Below, piece by piece: positions 12,272 through 25,268 of a stretch of 64,000 nucleotides of DNA. The notes under the pieces were generated by a model. It had not been told where the DNA came from, ran no database searches, and saw only the letters and a list, made by a program, of their open reading frames with translations. The translations under genes and the position numbers were made by a program. Source of the DNA: Absidia repens (Eukaryota; Mucoromycota; Mucoromycetes; Mucorales; Cunninghamellaceae); NCBI GenBank assembly GCA_002105175.1, contig MCGE01000049.1, forward strand, positions 1 to 64,000. The letters are read 5' to 3'. How positions within the stretch are numbered: the stretch's first letter is position 1; each line of letters opens with the position of its first letter.

Positions 12272-13112
12272 GTTGGGTGGGGAATAAGTCTAAAAAATCA
12301 AAAAAAAAAGAACAAAAAAAAATATGCAGAAAAAAGATAGGGAAATCTCTATGGTGGCTGATGATTATCGAAAACACTCAGGGGCCAAAAAAAAAAAAAA
12401 AAAAAAGGAACTTCAAATCCCGGCGAGTGCTTATTTCAATATCAAAAGTATCAATGTTGCTTATAATCCGGCGAACGTTTTCCCATAATATAACCTTCTG
12501 GGCCAACGTTCTAACCGCAGGCATGTGCCATTGCTTTCAAATCCATTGTCACAGCATAATCACTGTGGCAGAAACCACGCAATAAAACTTCATATGGTTA
12601 AAATATAATGAGACGTTGGACTTGTGGCACAAAATCTTAACTTTGAAATAAAATAAAATAAAAAAAAAAACTTGGCGGCAATGAATGAGCTAGAAAACAT
12701 TGACAGGAGGAAATGACGGGGTGTATAAATTTATTTTAATGGCAAAGAAACAATCTTTTGCCCCCCTTTTCATCAACCACTTGACAGAGACAAAGTTCTC
12801 CCATTTAATATATATAATATATAGAAGCTTGGATTTTCTCTTTGAAAAAAACAAGGACAAAAGCGAAAAAAAAAGAGTTGTTCATCAAAGTGTGATACTC
12901 TCACACTATTACTATTATTGATTAAAAAAAGGTGGGGAAATGACAGTATCGAGAAAATTGCATCTCAGCAACATTTTGGTGTCACCACGGCATTTATTAC
13001 TATTTTACTTTTCCCCTCGTCCCCCTTTTTTTTTTTTTTTTTTTTCTCGCTTTCTTTCTCTCTCTATTTTTTTTTTTTTTCCCTTTCTTTCTCCACTTTC
13101 CACTTTCATATC
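12272..13112. promoter_or_regulatory. Divergent intergenic region between YchF-type ATPase and IML2-like gene
   Basis: About 840 bp between two genes transcribed away from each other. It contains an AATATATATAATATATAG stretch near 12807 that could serve as a TATA element, and an extended pyrimidine tract (13021-13105) just before the IML2-like ATG. No other gene seen. Confidence 0.4.
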
Positions 13113-15614
13113 ATGTCCAAACCTAAACCGGGAATGTTGCCAACGGGAAGACAATCCAAGTCCACTGGCAACATGTTATCCAAGTCCTCATCACCCTCCA
13201 TTCGGTCCATTACTCGTCTTGGGTCGCTGTCTAGTTTACCTACACCAAGTTCATCATCCACTTCCACCACATCGTCCGGGTCGTTTTCTTTCGGCTTGAA
13301 GAAAACGAACAACAACAATGGCAACAACCAAGAAGCCAATGCCACTCTTTATACCGATATTGCTCAAGTCAGACAAGCCATGGATCTCTTTTTGAATTCT
13401 CGAATTCCGGAATGTGAAGCCATCTTGAATCCTCGAAAGGACAGTTCCCTGTATCATTCGCTGGGGCATGCGTTTGTGTTATTTTTGAAGGCCTGTATGA
13501 CGTTTCAAAAGGAGGATATTGAAGCCGGGTTGGAAGCCATGAAGCAAGCCTATCAAATGGCCGACAAACTACGCAAACGGGATAGCTCATGGAAAAACTT
13601 GAGTGCTTGGGTCAAGTCGCACTCTGTTCAAGATATTCAAGACATGACTCCTTTACAACGACATGCAGTAAGGCTTTGCAAAAAAAAAAAAAGAGGATCA
13701 TCCAATCAGCAAAAAAGGTTTCTTGTATATACTAAAAAAAACTTGTTTTTTTTTTTTTTTGTTTACAACCAACCTTTTTTTTATTTTATTTAGGAATTGG
13801 TCTATGCTGAAACGTATCTTTTGAAAGCCATGTTACAGATCATTTACGATGAAAGTTTTGTTGGATTTTTACGGGAAGGGCTGAAAATGCGGACGTCTCA
13901 TGGGATCTACAAGGTGCTTGAGAAATACATGCTCCATGTGCAGTCGGAGGCCAGTCTGGGGAAGGATGTGACCGAGTATGGATTGGATGAACATTTTGCG
14001 TCTGGGATTGCGTTTGGGATGGGCTGCTTCAATCTGGTCTTATCGATGCTGCCGAACATTGTATTGAAGCTGGCGGAATTTGTGGGCTTTACAGGGGACC
14101 GTGATGTGGCGATGTTTTATTTCCGATCGGTGGGTGGCTGGGATGATATGGAACCAGATGCCCTCCTTCGAGGTGAATCTCCGGAAATGCAAGGCCCCGA
14201 AGAAGGACTTCGACGTCAATTCTGTGATATGATGCTTCTTTTGTACAATATTGTGTTATCCAAACTGGCTCCCCTCTCCCATGTGGATGAACCCCTGGCA
14301 GATGCTGTGCTCAAATACAACTTGACCCTTTACCCTGATGGCATCTTCTTCCTCTATTTCTCCGGGCGTCAACTGTCTGCAAAGAAACAATTGGATTTGG
14401 CCAAGGATCAATACCACCGTGCCATTGCCATGGAATCTTCTTGGAAACAATTGCATCATATCTGTTATTGGGAACTCGGACTCATTGCTTTGCTACAACA
14501 AGATTGGAAACTCGCGCAAGAACATTACAAGCTGCTCAACTCCGAAAGTAATTGGTCCAAGGCCGTCTACACGTATGTCCAAGCCTTGTCGCTCTACATG
14601 TTTGCTCTGGATATGATGCCTGGTGAAAAACGGAATCAATTGTTGGTCAAAGTCAATGAAATGATGGCACGTGTGACAAAGTCGAAACAGAAAATTGCGG
14701 GCAAATCTATCTTCGTCGAGGTAAGTTATTCATCTATTTATTTTTAAAAAACAAGGACGGACTGGGCAAGGGTTGATGGATTTTGGGGTGTTGAGACTAC
14801 GGTATGTAACTGACACAACCTTTTTTTTTTTTTTTTATAGAAATTTGTTGCCAGAAAATCAAGAAAATTCGATCTTCAAGGTGGCCGTTTATTATTCCCT
14901 GATTTGGAAGTGCTGAATGCGTTCAGTGCGTTTGAACTGATGCCGATGGATTTAGCGCGCAAGAACCTGGCACGCATTGATGCTACGCTTGTACGATTAC
15001 AAAACAACAACTCCTTCTATGTCTATGACGATTTGTGTTTGTGCCATTTCCTCAAAGTCATGTTGATCCGTATGCTTCTTCCCGATACACCTTTAAAAGA
15101 GCAAGCGGCCCTGAAAACAGCCCATCAAGCGTCGGTCGATGCCGTGTTGACCTATGCCCCCAAGGTACAATTGGACCATTACACCTATTACTTTACCATC
15201 TATGAAAAGGCACGCATGATGATTATCAACAATCAGTGGGAAGCCGCTCAAAAGGAAATCAACTACTTGATTCGATGCTCGGAAAAGAACGAATTCAATG
15301 TCGGTGCAGGCGCTCGCGCAAAGAACAAGTACTCGTTGGAAAACTCGCTCATTCTCAAGTGCCACAACTGTCTGGAAATGATCGCGGAAATGCAGCAAAA
15401 CGTGGATGGTGACTTGACGGACTCGTTTACACAGCAGGTACAACTGGACGACAACAACGAGACCCAACAACATCAAAAAGGACAACAGCTGGCTGTGGAT
15501 ATTCCTTCCTCTTCCCTTGGCTCGGACAACCATCCTTCAACAAATGGTGGCAGTGACAAAAAGGACGATGCCGCGGACTCGGATGATGAATTTGAAGACG
15601 CAAAGGAAGACTAG
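13113..15614 (+). CDS. IML2: IML2/TTC39-family TPR protein (DUF3808)
   Basis: Three exons (13113-13667, 13794-14720, 14841-15614) give 751 residues. After a Ser-rich, presumably disordered N-terminus (about residues 1-80) come helical repeats with family hallmarks: an early block around AMDLFLNSRIPECEAIL, the conserved LLKAMLQIIYDESFVGF segment, then GCFNLVLSMLP and GFTGDRDVAMFYF, and a C-terminal TPR region. The last 70 or so residues are Gln/Asp/Glu-rich and disordered. Fungal Iml2 is needed for clearing misfolded-protein inclusions with lipid droplets; animal TTC39 proteins are its relatives. The start codon follows a long pyrimidine tract and opens MSKPKPGML. An AATAAA lies about 100 bases after the stop (15713). 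It is head-to-tail with ALG9, with 477 bp between. Confidence 0.9.
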
Positions 15615-16091
15615 TAGATACTTCTTTATTATTATTATTACTATTATATTCCCCTTTCTCTATCTCTGTCTCTCCACCTTCTTCTTTTTTAATTTTGATG
15701 TGATAATATTTTGAATAAAACTTGAACTTGTTTTTTAATAAGAAATGACGTCTTTTTTTTGGTTTTTTATTTTGTTATGTTATGATGATGATGATGAGGG
15801 CGTAAGGGGTGTGTGCGGGGGGGGGGTGGCATCCGTGATGGATGGGCGTTTTTTTTATTTTATTTTATTTTATTTTATTTTGGCAAGCGGGGACATGGTG
15901 AACAGTGTGGAGCAAGAACATAGAGCCGGATTCAAGCTCCGGAGAAGGTGTGATTGGCTAGGATTGGGGTGGCCACGTTCTTCCCAAAACCACGCTATAA
16001 AGACATAAGACTGGAAAATTTTTGTTTTTCTCTTTTTTTTTTTTTTCCCTACTCAAACCATCAACTCTCCCCCCTCCTCACTCCACATCAA
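15615..16091 (+). promoter_or_regulatory. Intergenic with ALG9 promoter elements
   Basis: Holds the 3' end of the IML2-like gene (AATAAAA at about 15713), a (TTTTA)n stretch near 15855-15880, then an inverted CCAAT box (GATTGGCTAGG, about 15953) and a TATAAAG at about 15995, roughly 95 bases before the ALG9 start codon. Spacing and order fit a fungal core promoter. Confidence 0.5.
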
Positions 16092-18677
16092 ATGTCTGGA
16101 TCGTCCTCATCAGACGTTAGGCAGCGGTCCAACAAGAAAACAAGTAAAGGACAGTCCAAAAAACCAGATGCGCCTCTTCCATCACTACCACCTCAAGTCA
16201 GTGCAAAGTAAGTCCTACTCACCCTTCCAACGAATCCAATAAAGAGAGACGCGTACCATGGTCAACTCATCAATTTTTTTTTTGTCTGTCTGTGTGTGTG
16301 TGATTTTATTGGTTTTTATCGATTGCTAGGGCGGCGCATGATCTTATTACGGAATCCAATACATTCTCTTTCTCCTTGAAAACGGCGTTCCGGTTATTCT
16401 TGATTATTCGATGTGCATCTGGGCTCTATAGTGTGATTCAAGATTGCGATGAAGTCTACAATTATTGGGAACCCGTCCATTATCTGTTAGAAGGCTATGG
16501 ATTCCAAACGTGGGAATATTCACCTCGTTATAGTATTCGTAGCTGGGCTTATATCTTTATTTATGCATTCTTTGGTTTCTTTGCGCAACTGATCTCTTCT
16601 ACCAAGGTAAAAAGCCGCGGAAAGGCTGTGCGCGAAGGGGGGGGTCTCTCGTTTGATTCATGTGTGACTCACCTTTCTTTCTCTCTCGCTCTCTCTTTAT
16701 GATTTTTAGCTTCAAATCTTTTATCTGCTTCGATTATTGATGGCGGCCTTTTGCTCGTTTGCTGAAGCCAAGTTTTATCGTACGGTTGTCGAAGAAATCA
16801 ATCCTCATGTAGGTCGTTATGTGATGGTGGCCCTTTTCTTCAGTGCTGGGATGTTCCATGCTTCCACAGGTACAAAAAAAAAAAAAAAAAAAAAGGATGT
16901 TGAAGCGGGGAGGGGGAGGCTGGGTGGGCTACGGATAAAATGGGTAAATAAATCTTAACATATACTTACACTCTCTTCTTTTTTTATTATTATTATTTTG
17001 GTCACAAAAAAAGCCATGCTTCCATCGACATTTTCCATGTATACGACAATGATGGCCTTTTCTTTTATTTTGAAACCTCCTACACAAATGGAACGCAAAC
17101 GAACGTATCTCAGTGTGTTCTGGCTTGTGATGGGTGGTTTGGCATGGCCTTTCAGTGGTGCCATTGGGATCCCTTTTGCTATTGAGGAATTGGTGGTATT
17201 TGGTCGTGATACGCAAACGAGCAAGGATGGACAATTACAAGTGGCAGTGCGATCGGAACATTGGCGTTGGGCCCGTCTGCTTCGTTTGGTGGAAGCAGTG
17301 GTGATTTCAACCGTGGGCTTGGGTGGTCTTATGTGCTTCGTCGACTCGACCATTTATCAACAATGGACTTTTGTACCTTGGCATATTGTCAGCTATAATG
17401 TCTTCCCTCGTCTTCTGTCTGGCGGCGCTGATACTGGCCCAGCCATCTTTGGCACTGAACCTTGGTATTTTTATATCTTGAATGGATTGTTGAATTTTAA
17501 CGTGCTTTTCATTTTGGCTTTGGCATCTGGATTGATCATGGTATGAAAAAAAAAGAGACATAGATGAAGAGTAACGTGTGTGTATTTGATGATTTTCTCA
17601 TGTTTTATGATGTTGATATATATATATTATAGTTGCTGACTGCTTATGTCGATCGCAAACGTGTACCTGGAACCACATGGGTGGACGCTGTCTGGCCTTA
17701 CCTTTTGATGAGCTTTAAACTGGCTCCTTTGTATTTGTGGCTTTTGATCTTCACTTTGCAACCTCATAAAGAAGAACGATTCTTATATGTCGCCTATCCT
17801 TTGATTGCATTGAATGCCGCTATTGCCATTTACTTGGTCCGAAGTCTAGTGAGCCGTGGTGCTGGTTACTTGGGTGCCGATGTAAGTTTTGGGGTTTCTT
17901 GTGGGGCGGCAAAGAACAAACATCAAGACTCATCCGCAACTCGTTTTTTTTTTTTCTTTGTTTCCATAGGTCAATGTCCGTGTCTATATTCTTCGATACA
18001 CATCGTTAGCGATTTTGGTAGTGTATGGATTGATTTCCATGTCCCGGATTTTGGCGCTCCTGACACGCTATCACGGCCCATTGACGGTGTACAATGCATT
18101 ATGGAAGGAACGACAAGAACCCTTGGTACACAGCAACTACATCCAAGAAGCCTATGCAGACACCATGACGACCCCTGAACTCCAATTGTGTGTGGGCAAG
18201 GAATGGTTCCGGTATCCATCCAGCTTCTTTTTACCCAACGATGTGCGATTGCGTTTTATTCCTAGTCATTTCGAAGGGTTACTGCCCAACGCCTTCCCTG
18301 AAGACCTCACCACGGCTACGATTAGTGATCATCGTGACGAAAACAACAAGGTGCATTACCGTACGCGACATTACGACATTTTGAAGGGGATGCGTTACCA
18401 TCATGGAGAAGGTACCAACAATCGAAACCAACCGGATCCCTCCACTATTTTGACAGATGTGGGTCAATGCGATTATATGGTCGACAGCTATTTCCCCTTA
18501 CATACACCTACCACCAAGGAGCCATCGTATGTCTTAGATACAACCACTTGGGAACGACTGTACTGTGAACCTTATCTGGATGCCGCTCATTCAAAATCAT
18601 TGGCTCGTGCTTTTTGGGTTCCTGGCAGTCAAGGTTTGGCTTGGGGTGAATATTGTTTATTGAAGCGGAAAGTGTAG
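16092..18677 (+). CDS. ALG9: ALG9 alpha-1,2-mannosyltransferase
   Basis: Six exons (16092-16207, 16330-16606, 16710-16869, 17014-17540, 17633-17881, 17970-18677) give 678 residues in frame. It is a GT22 enzyme of the ER membrane that adds alpha-1,2-linked mannoses from dolichyl-phosphate mannose to the lumenal lipid-linked N-glycan precursor (the Man6 and Man8 steps). Diagnostic motifs: the acidic first-loop motif DCDEVYNYWEP (residues about 77-87), where the Asp/Glu pair is essential in GT-C enzymes, and HKEERF (about 405-410), typical of the GT22 family. Many hydrophobic helices are visible between them, followed by a long C-terminal lumenal region (about residues 480-678). A TATA-like element lies about 95 bases upstream and AATAAA at about 18718 follows the stop. 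Identity is secure. Confidence 0.95.
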
Positions 18678-19059
18678 AATAGATGCATTAGGTTAATTTA
18701 TGTTGTTGTGTTTTTAAATAAAGTCACTCCTTTACTATTGTTTTTATTATGATCATTCTTGTTGTTGCTGTTGTCCCCCCTTTTTTATCTATATATGTAC
18801 ATATCTACTCCCTCCTTTTTTTTTTGTCCCCTGGGTCTCCTTCGTGTATGGTATTGGTGGTGATGGTAAAAAAATGGTTTTCATTTGATCAATGAATGAG
18901 TGAGTGTTTTTTTTGTTTATTTCTAATGAAGAATAGAAGAACGAAGGATAAACAATGAATCAATAATACAAAAACGATGATGAATGAATGGAATTGTCAA
19001 AAAAAAAAAAAAAAGCTGATTTTATTTTATGTACACAATAAATAACAATTTCAATATAT
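18678..19059. other. Convergent intergenic region
   Basis: 3' flanks of ALG9 (+) and the PA-TM-RING gene (-). It contains AATAAAG for ALG9 near 18718 and several short poly-T/A runs. No gene seen. Confidence 0.5.
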
Positions 19060-20187
19060 CTAAACTACAATTGAATGAATAAGGGGAGTGATTTCATTCT
19101 GACTATTATTATGATGAGTGTGGAATGTGATATTGACTTTACAGAGTGGGCACTACAGTGTTTTTTTTTTATTAAAAAAAAAAGGGAAAGGTTTAGTTGA
19201 TGGACGAGGAGCAGTATCTGATTAAAAGAAAAAAAAACTTACGTATTTCTTTTGCGTAGTGAGCCATGCATCTACGCACATGGGATGGAAATCATGTTTG
19301 CACGGCAACACACGGAGTTCTTCACCATGACCATAATCCTCCAAGCAAATCGCACACGTTTCGGCTTCATTTTCCAACCTTTTTTCTTCATGAAAGGTTT
19401 TGATTGTCAAACGAGATACCACATTCATAGGAGCAATGTCTTGCAATTTGCGTTGCCTTGATCGGATTTTGTAAGAGAAATAAATAAAACCCATCATAAT
19501 ACTAGGGGAAACAAAAATAATTAAAAGCATATCCATGAAAGGCCTAAAAATACAAAAAAAGGAAAAAATAAAATAAAAAGAGTTAATTGATCACATTCAC
19601 GCTGTTAGACAGACACAAAACGTCTACACTTCCTACTTACCAGGTCATAAAATCGTCTAATTTCATTAAAATCAGCATTGGTGAATCCACCATGCGGGAG
19701 AGAGATAACAGCGCCCTGTATTCCTGTTGTGGCAAAAACATGCTGGGAATGACAATATCTGAGGTATCACCAGGTGCGTACATGGTCACCCATTTTTGCT
19801 GATCCATATCACCAATCACGACTCCCATCGCTCCCGATTGTTGCATTGTTCTGACCTTGGTGAGAAACGAGCACCCTCCGCGACGTACTAGAGCAATCCA
19901 CTTGTCCATCGGTGCTTCTACCCATTGACATCCCGTCGGATCCAACGGCTCCATCAAGTATCCCAACTGACCGTGCTTTGTTAACTTGGGTCCAAACATC
20001 GCCGCTCTATCTATAAACGTATCATTGGTCGTCTAATTGGTGGAGAAAGAAGAAGAAAAAAACGAGTCAATCATACATAGTTCTTCCAGTATATATAAAC
20101 CTAAAGTCTTACTATCACAACAAGAGACGCCTGAGTGAACGAAAAGGCGGTGGGAAGGAGGCAAACCAAGATCCATATTAGCCTCAT
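19060..20187 (-). CDS. PA-TM-RING ubiquitin ligase (RNF13/RNF167/Goliath type)
   Basis: Four exons (20113-20187, 19641-20032, 19243-19543, 19060-19152) splice to 286 residues. Signal peptide [17 protein letters not shown], then a lumenal protease-associated domain (about residues 30-155, with [20 protein letters not shown] and AMGVVIGD as its typical core), a membrane span ([19 protein letters not shown]), and a cytosolic RING-H2 finger. The RING reads [17 protein letters not shown], so all eight zinc ligands (C3H2C3) are present; the final Cys pair is supplied by the short last exon, which validates that splice. Members are endosomal/vacuolar/Golgi E3 ligases that mark membrane proteins for turnover. 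The tail after the RING is short (about 25 residues). Convergent with ALG9 and divergent from the kinase gene. Confidence 0.92.
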
Positions 20188-21208
20188 TGTGTTATTGTTA
20201 GTATATTGTTGTTGTTATGTTGTTGTTCGTGGTGGTGATAGTGGTGGTCGTTGGTGATTATAAGAAAAAGGCGGATGGTGAGAGCATAAAAAGAGGGAAA
20301 GAAGAGCAAAAAAACACAAAAAAAAATAGCAAATACTAATAAAATGAATAATAATAATAATATTAAAAAACGGATAGGAGTGGAAAAAGCCAAAAGTAGA
20401 GTAAGGGAAAAAACATTAAACTCGGCCAACAGAAAAAAAAAAAAAACCTCCCGCGGCCGATATTTTAATATACACTTTTTTAAATAATGATTTTTTTTTT
20501 TTATTATTCACGCAACACAACCAGTCATGCATAGTGTTGATAGACTAAGAACAACATGGCTATCTTTTTTTTTTTTCCCAGTTCATGCATCTATTTTTCT
20601 ATTTTATAGATCCGACTTTGAACTTGACTGGTAAAGTTTTGTCTGACCTTTTTTTGTTGCTTGCCCCCCCCCCCTAGTAAAGTCATGTGATAGGTGGTTC
20701 GTTTGTTTGAAACACAACCGAAAAAAAAAGGGTGTGCCGGGACCCCGCCAGTCCAAGCAAAAGTCGGCACCCGAACAAAAGCAGCAAACAGCAGTAGCAG
20801 CTAGCAGCCAGCAGCCAGCAACTTGGCAGCAGCAGAAGCAACACGATATCGGGGTTTCAACACAATGGGGGACAAGGACAAAAAGTTGAACATGACGCCG
20901 ATTGCCTATTTTAGGGGGAGAGGGGTAGGGTTGAGGCACGCGAGGAAGAAAAAGAACCCATCTCGTCGTTTTCTTCCCTTTTCCCTTTTTTTTTTTTCTT
21001 TCTTTTTTATTACTACTTTGCTTTTTTAGGGACTTTTTGTATAAATAGATCTTTTCTCTCTCACTCTCTCCTCCTCCTCCTCCCCCCTTTTTATCTATGT
21101 ATTGAAGTCTTTTTTTTTTTTTTTTTAACGAACGAAACGAACGAAACGAAAATACCCAGTCTTTCCCCTACCTTCTTTTTTTTTTTTTCTTTTTAATATA
21201 TCCTCATT
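20188..21208. promoter_or_regulatory. Divergent promoter region between PA-TM-RING and kinase genes
   Basis: About 1 kb of intergenic DNA. Near the kinase gene there is TATAAATA at about 21040 followed by long pyrimidine tracts (CTCTCTCACTCTCTCC, then poly-T) up to the ATG at 21209. A CAG-rich stretch at about 20770-20840 has no supported ORF. No other gene seen. Confidence 0.45.
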
Positions 21209-23030
21209 ATGCTACCCTTACCTTCTTCTTCCTCTTCTTCTACTTCCACTACCATCTTCACATCAACATTGGAAAAAACATATGATACCGAAACTGGACA
21301 CAAATACATCAATCAATATGAAATGTTGAATGAGATTGGTCGTGGTGTTCATGGTAAAGTCAAACTGGCCCAGCACGTGGACTCTCATACTTTGGTGGTA
21401 AGTTGGGTTGGCGTTATGTATATATAATAAATATTATACAGTAGATATAAAACTCAAGTGTCTTTTTATTTTTTCACATAGGCAATCAAAATCATTGACA
21501 AGCATAAAAAGAAACGACATTATAGTTTATTACGGGCATCCTCGTCAGATCAGCACCCTTTCCATCAAGATCATGACCTAAGCGTGCGACGGGAAATGAT
21601 GATCTTACAAAAATGTCATCATCCAAATATCATTCAATTATTAGAAATCATTGATGATCATCACTCAAGAAAATTATATATGGGTAAACCTGCTCCCCCT
21701 AATTTTTTTTTCTTTTTTCTTTTTTTTTTTACATTTATCAATACCAACCCCCTCCTTTTTTTGGAATCAGTGCTTGAATATACCGAAGGTGGAGCCATTG
21801 CATGGCGTGATGACCAAGACCAGCCAGTATTATCAAAAAAGGAATCAAGGCGGATGTTTAAGGATATAGTCAATGGATTGGATTATTGTAAGTGTGATCT
21901 TGGAAAAATCAAAAAAAATAAAAACGCACATCACAAAATCTGACCATTGTCGTTTTCTTTTTTTTTTTTTTTTCCCTGAAAAATGACTTTTTTTAGTACA
22001 TGAGCGGGGCATCATTCATCGAGATATCAAACCAGCGAATTTATTGTTAACCAAGAACAAGGTGGTGAAAATCAGCGATTTCGGCGTCAGTTTCGACCTA
22101 TCTCGTGATGATCCCAGAGGCTTGATGGAAACCGTGGGCACACCGGCTTTTTTCGCTCCTGAACTTTGTCGTGCCTCACCAATCCCTCCAACACATGCCA
22201 TGGATGTCTGGTCTCTTGGCGTCACCTTGTATTGCTTCATCTTTGGCCTCTGTCCCTTTATGGCCCCCACTGAATTTGAATTGTTTGAATTGATCCCCAC
22301 GGTGCTTGTCACCTTCCCACCAACCTCCGATGACCAACAGCAAGACCCGGCACTCGTAGAGCTGATCCTTGCTCTTCTCACGAAAGACCCTGAAGATCGT
22401 ATCACGTTGAAACAAGTCCAGGTAAGATAAAGAATGAAGGAGAGAGAGAGGCGGAGGGGGGGATGTTAAGGAACGGATGGGGAGACTGACTTCTTTATAT
22501 AGGTTCATCCATGGGTACTGATCAAAGAAGACAATGAATCGCCATCAACACAACATCAACATCACAACGAATCATCATCAACACAGCAACAACATCACAA
22601 CGAATCATCATCAACACAGCAACAACATCACAACGAATCATCATCAACACAACAAACCCAGGACGTATCTTTACTATCGCCTTTACCAGACCAACCCCAC
22701 CGTGAAACTTCATCGTCCATACCATCACATCGATCTCCATCACCGTCTCCTTTATCCTCGTCCTCCTCATTATCATCATCGTCATCATCCCCATCCTCTT
22801 CTGCGCCTCCTCCTCCTCCTCCATTATCATCATCCAAACCCACATTAGCGGAAAGAGTCCGTACCACCATGGCGCGATGGATCCGACGAAAACCCTCCTC
22901 ATCAAAAACCCTGACACAACAACCTCAACAACAACAACAACAGCAACAACAGCAACCAAACTCACCCAAGAAAAAAGAATTTAGTCATAGATTACGTCCC
23001 TTGTCTTGTTTTTCCGATTTGTCTTATTAG
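21209..23030 (+). CDS. CaMKK / SNF1-activating-kinase-like Ser/Thr kinase
   Basis: Five exons (21209-21397, 21482-21683, 21771-21887, 21997-22421, 22503-23030) give 486 residues. The kinase domain runs from about residue 36 to 315: INQYEMLNEIGRGVHGKVKL (Gly loop G44-G46-G49), AIK lysine K66, catalytic HRDIKPAN (D179), DFG (D197), and a GTPAFFAPE activation segment and APE. The YEMLNEIGRGVHGKVKL and ISDFGVSF signatures are those of the CaMKK family, whose fungal members (yeast Sak1/Tos3/Elm1, fission yeast Ssp1) phosphorylate the AMPK/Snf1 activation loop. A short insertion follows the VAIK lysine (about residues 75-97). The C-terminal 170 residues are disordered, with a 33-nt in-frame minisatellite, Ser/Pro stretches and a poly-Gln run. 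TATAAATA lies about 165 bases upstream of the ATG; AATAAA follows the stop within 10 bases. Confidence 0.88.
22557..22655 (+). repeat. In-frame 33-nt minisatellite in kinase tail
   Basis: Three head-to-tail copies of a 33-base unit (CAACATCACAACGAATCATC...) coding for an 11-residue unit QHHNESSSTQQ. Copies one and two look identical and the third differs by one base, so the array is young and probably length-polymorphic. Confidence 0.85.
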
Positions 23031-23439
23031 CATCAAATAAAAATAGTATCCATATATCCACTTCCTTTGTGTGTGTGTGTGTGTGTGTGTATGTGTGTGT
23101 TTCACAATCAGGATAGTAATAGGGCCGGGACGTGCTGATTTTACGGTACCATCATCAACAATGAGAGGGGGGAGGAGGAAGGAATAGGTTAAGGTAGGCT
23201 GAGTGTGAGGAAGATGGGGAAACTTGGAAAGACAGAGTTCGATAGAAAACTCGCTTCCCCCCCACATCACCTCCGACTGATCTGCTGGGAGTGAAGAATT
23301 GGGGAAGAGTTTCGAGATTTAGCCCCATCATTTGTGGGTCGAAACAATCAAAACACAATGCAGCTAGGAAGAGATATGATTGGGGACTGGGTATGGTGCA
23401 GTTTAGTGAAAACTTGGACCTCACGAAGAGGTTTGGACA
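23031..23439. other. Intergenic, 3' flank of kinase gene
   Basis: Begins with the kinase polyadenylation signal (AATAAAAATAG), then a (GT)n microsatellite at about 23067-23101. No gene seen before the dispersed repeat. Confidence 0.45.
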
Positions 23440-24110
23440 TCACAGAAACATTTCAAATGCCGCCCACGTGAATACTTATTTATTTTTTCTCTCCTGGAAT
23501 TTTTTTCTTTCTTTCTTTCCCTCACTATCTTTTCATTTCCTTTTTTTTTTTTTTTTTTTATTCGACTTTTTTGAGGCCATGTTGGACTTAGATTAGTGTC
23601 AGGACTAGTTTAGAAGCGTTTTCAGAACAGGGATGACAACATGCATGGGGAAACCCTTTCATTTTGGATCTGGGATTTAGAGCTATCATTAGTTGGCCGT
23701 TTGGAGCCTTCATTAGTTTAGTTTGGTGTTAGTCTGTTCCATAGTTTGTATCTACATCTCAATAAAATATGTCCTCTTTGTATATATTCCAATAAAAAAT
23801 GATCCTCTCATGTCGTATACGTACCTTTAAGTTTGAATGGATCAACATTATACTTTAAAAAAAAATGTCGCTTCTGTATTTCATACGCTTTGTACAAGAT
23901 ATTCAATCCGTTTTTGACAGTGATCTCTTTAGACTAGTATTGATCATTGCTTGAAATATCCATGTCATTTCCCTTTCATGCTTCTTCCAATAGATAAATC
24001 CTTCCTTCACTTGTTACAATGAACCCTTCAATTTTCGTTTTTAGTATCTATCAATATGCTTTCAATAAATTATGTCCTTTTTTTTTTTTTTTTTTTTTTT
24101 TTATGGGCCA
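23440..24110 (+). repeat. Dispersed repeat family, copy B
   Basis: Opposite orientation to copy A and nearly identical over its core (about 23590-23700). Read on the plus strand it has CCGCCCACGTG at about 23461, an AT-rich TTATTTATTTTT, pyrimidine tracts, the conserved core, then repeated polyadenylation-like signals: CAATAAAATATGTCC (about 23760), CCAATAAAAAATG (about 23790) and CAATAAATTATGTCC (about 24065). This order resembles a promoter-to-terminator unit. Confidence 0.75.
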
Positions 24111-24297
24111 TCCTCTGATTTCCCCCATTGAAGAATAAACAATGAGGCTGTTGTAGCTGTTTGATGCGTACCCTATCAATCATTTTTGCCTCTTTCTAAG
24201 TTTAACCCGGTCATGTTCAATGATGACTCTAGCGTTGCGTGCTATGCGTGTCGATGCTCACCCCCCCCCCTGTATAACCTCCGCTAGACTGGGCATC

Positions 24298-24340
<43 letters not shown>

Positions 24341-25268
24341 GTTTGGCTTGTGGTGTAATAAAATTAATCCTCCCTGCCCTCAAACTGAAAAATGGTACAA
24401 AGCGGGTGAGTATATCTAGTTTTCATCCCAATCCCCCCCCCGAACAACCCCACATTCCTGTCCTGACATACCCCGGTAGATCCATGTTTTTTTTGAACAA
24501 CAACAACAAAAAAGAGGGCAACAACAATTAAGGTTTACTTTTGTGATCAAAAGTGAACCATATCGATGGACCTGATGCAGCGCGACAGCATCATGTTATT
24601 GACTGACTTGGAATAGAAACTACTCGCGCACCTTTTTTTTTGTTGTTTTTTTTTACAGAAAAAAAAAAGAAGCAACAACAACATGCATATTGGGTGTCGA
24701 TCATCCTTACCAATGAAATGTCTGCAACGTCCTCCGCTTCTCCCTATGTTAAGATGGCGAAGGGCAAGTCACTGTCATGTAGTGTACTCTTTTTTTTTTT
24801 TTTTTTTTTTCATAAGAGAATCATCCATCTGTCACTTGTTTATTATGCCCCTATCCATTTGACCAAAAAAAAAAAAAAAAAAAAGACAGCGACCACCATT
24901 TGGTATCTTCAAACATAGACAAATGTAAAATAAATAAAAAAAAAGAATCATATTTTATTTGTTGAGATATTTGTATATATATATATATATATATATGATA
25001 TGTAATTTTGTGTGTCTTGAGGAAGGGGTCAGGGAAGAATAGATATAAATATATATATAAAAACTGTATACACTAAATGGATCAAAAAAAAAAAAAAAAG
25101 AGAGAGAGATGCTATGAAACTAAACCAAAAAAAAAAATAAAAAAAATAATAAGAGGGGGTGGGGGTAAGTAGAGAGAGAAAGGATAACAGATGAAGGAGA
25201 TCGGGGGGAATATAATGATACCAATAATAATAATAAAGAATAAAACTCAGAGGCAAAGGATATGATGT
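24111..25268. other. Intergenic with TA microsatellites
   Basis: Contains a (TA)n microsatellite at about 24300-24339, a second one at about 24975-24995, and poly-T/poly-A runs near 24788, 24865 and 25085. No credible ORF. The right end is the 3' flank of the NVJ2-like gene. Confidence 0.5.
24300..24339. repeat. (TA)n microsatellite
   Basis: About 19-20 uninterrupted TA units in intergenic DNA. Confidence 0.9.

Noticed and set aside
20707..21029. Small ORFs in a CAG-rich stretch upstream of the kinase
   Set aside because: Composition is a simple CAG/CAA repeat followed by poly-T; it lies in promoter DNA with no independent gene signals.
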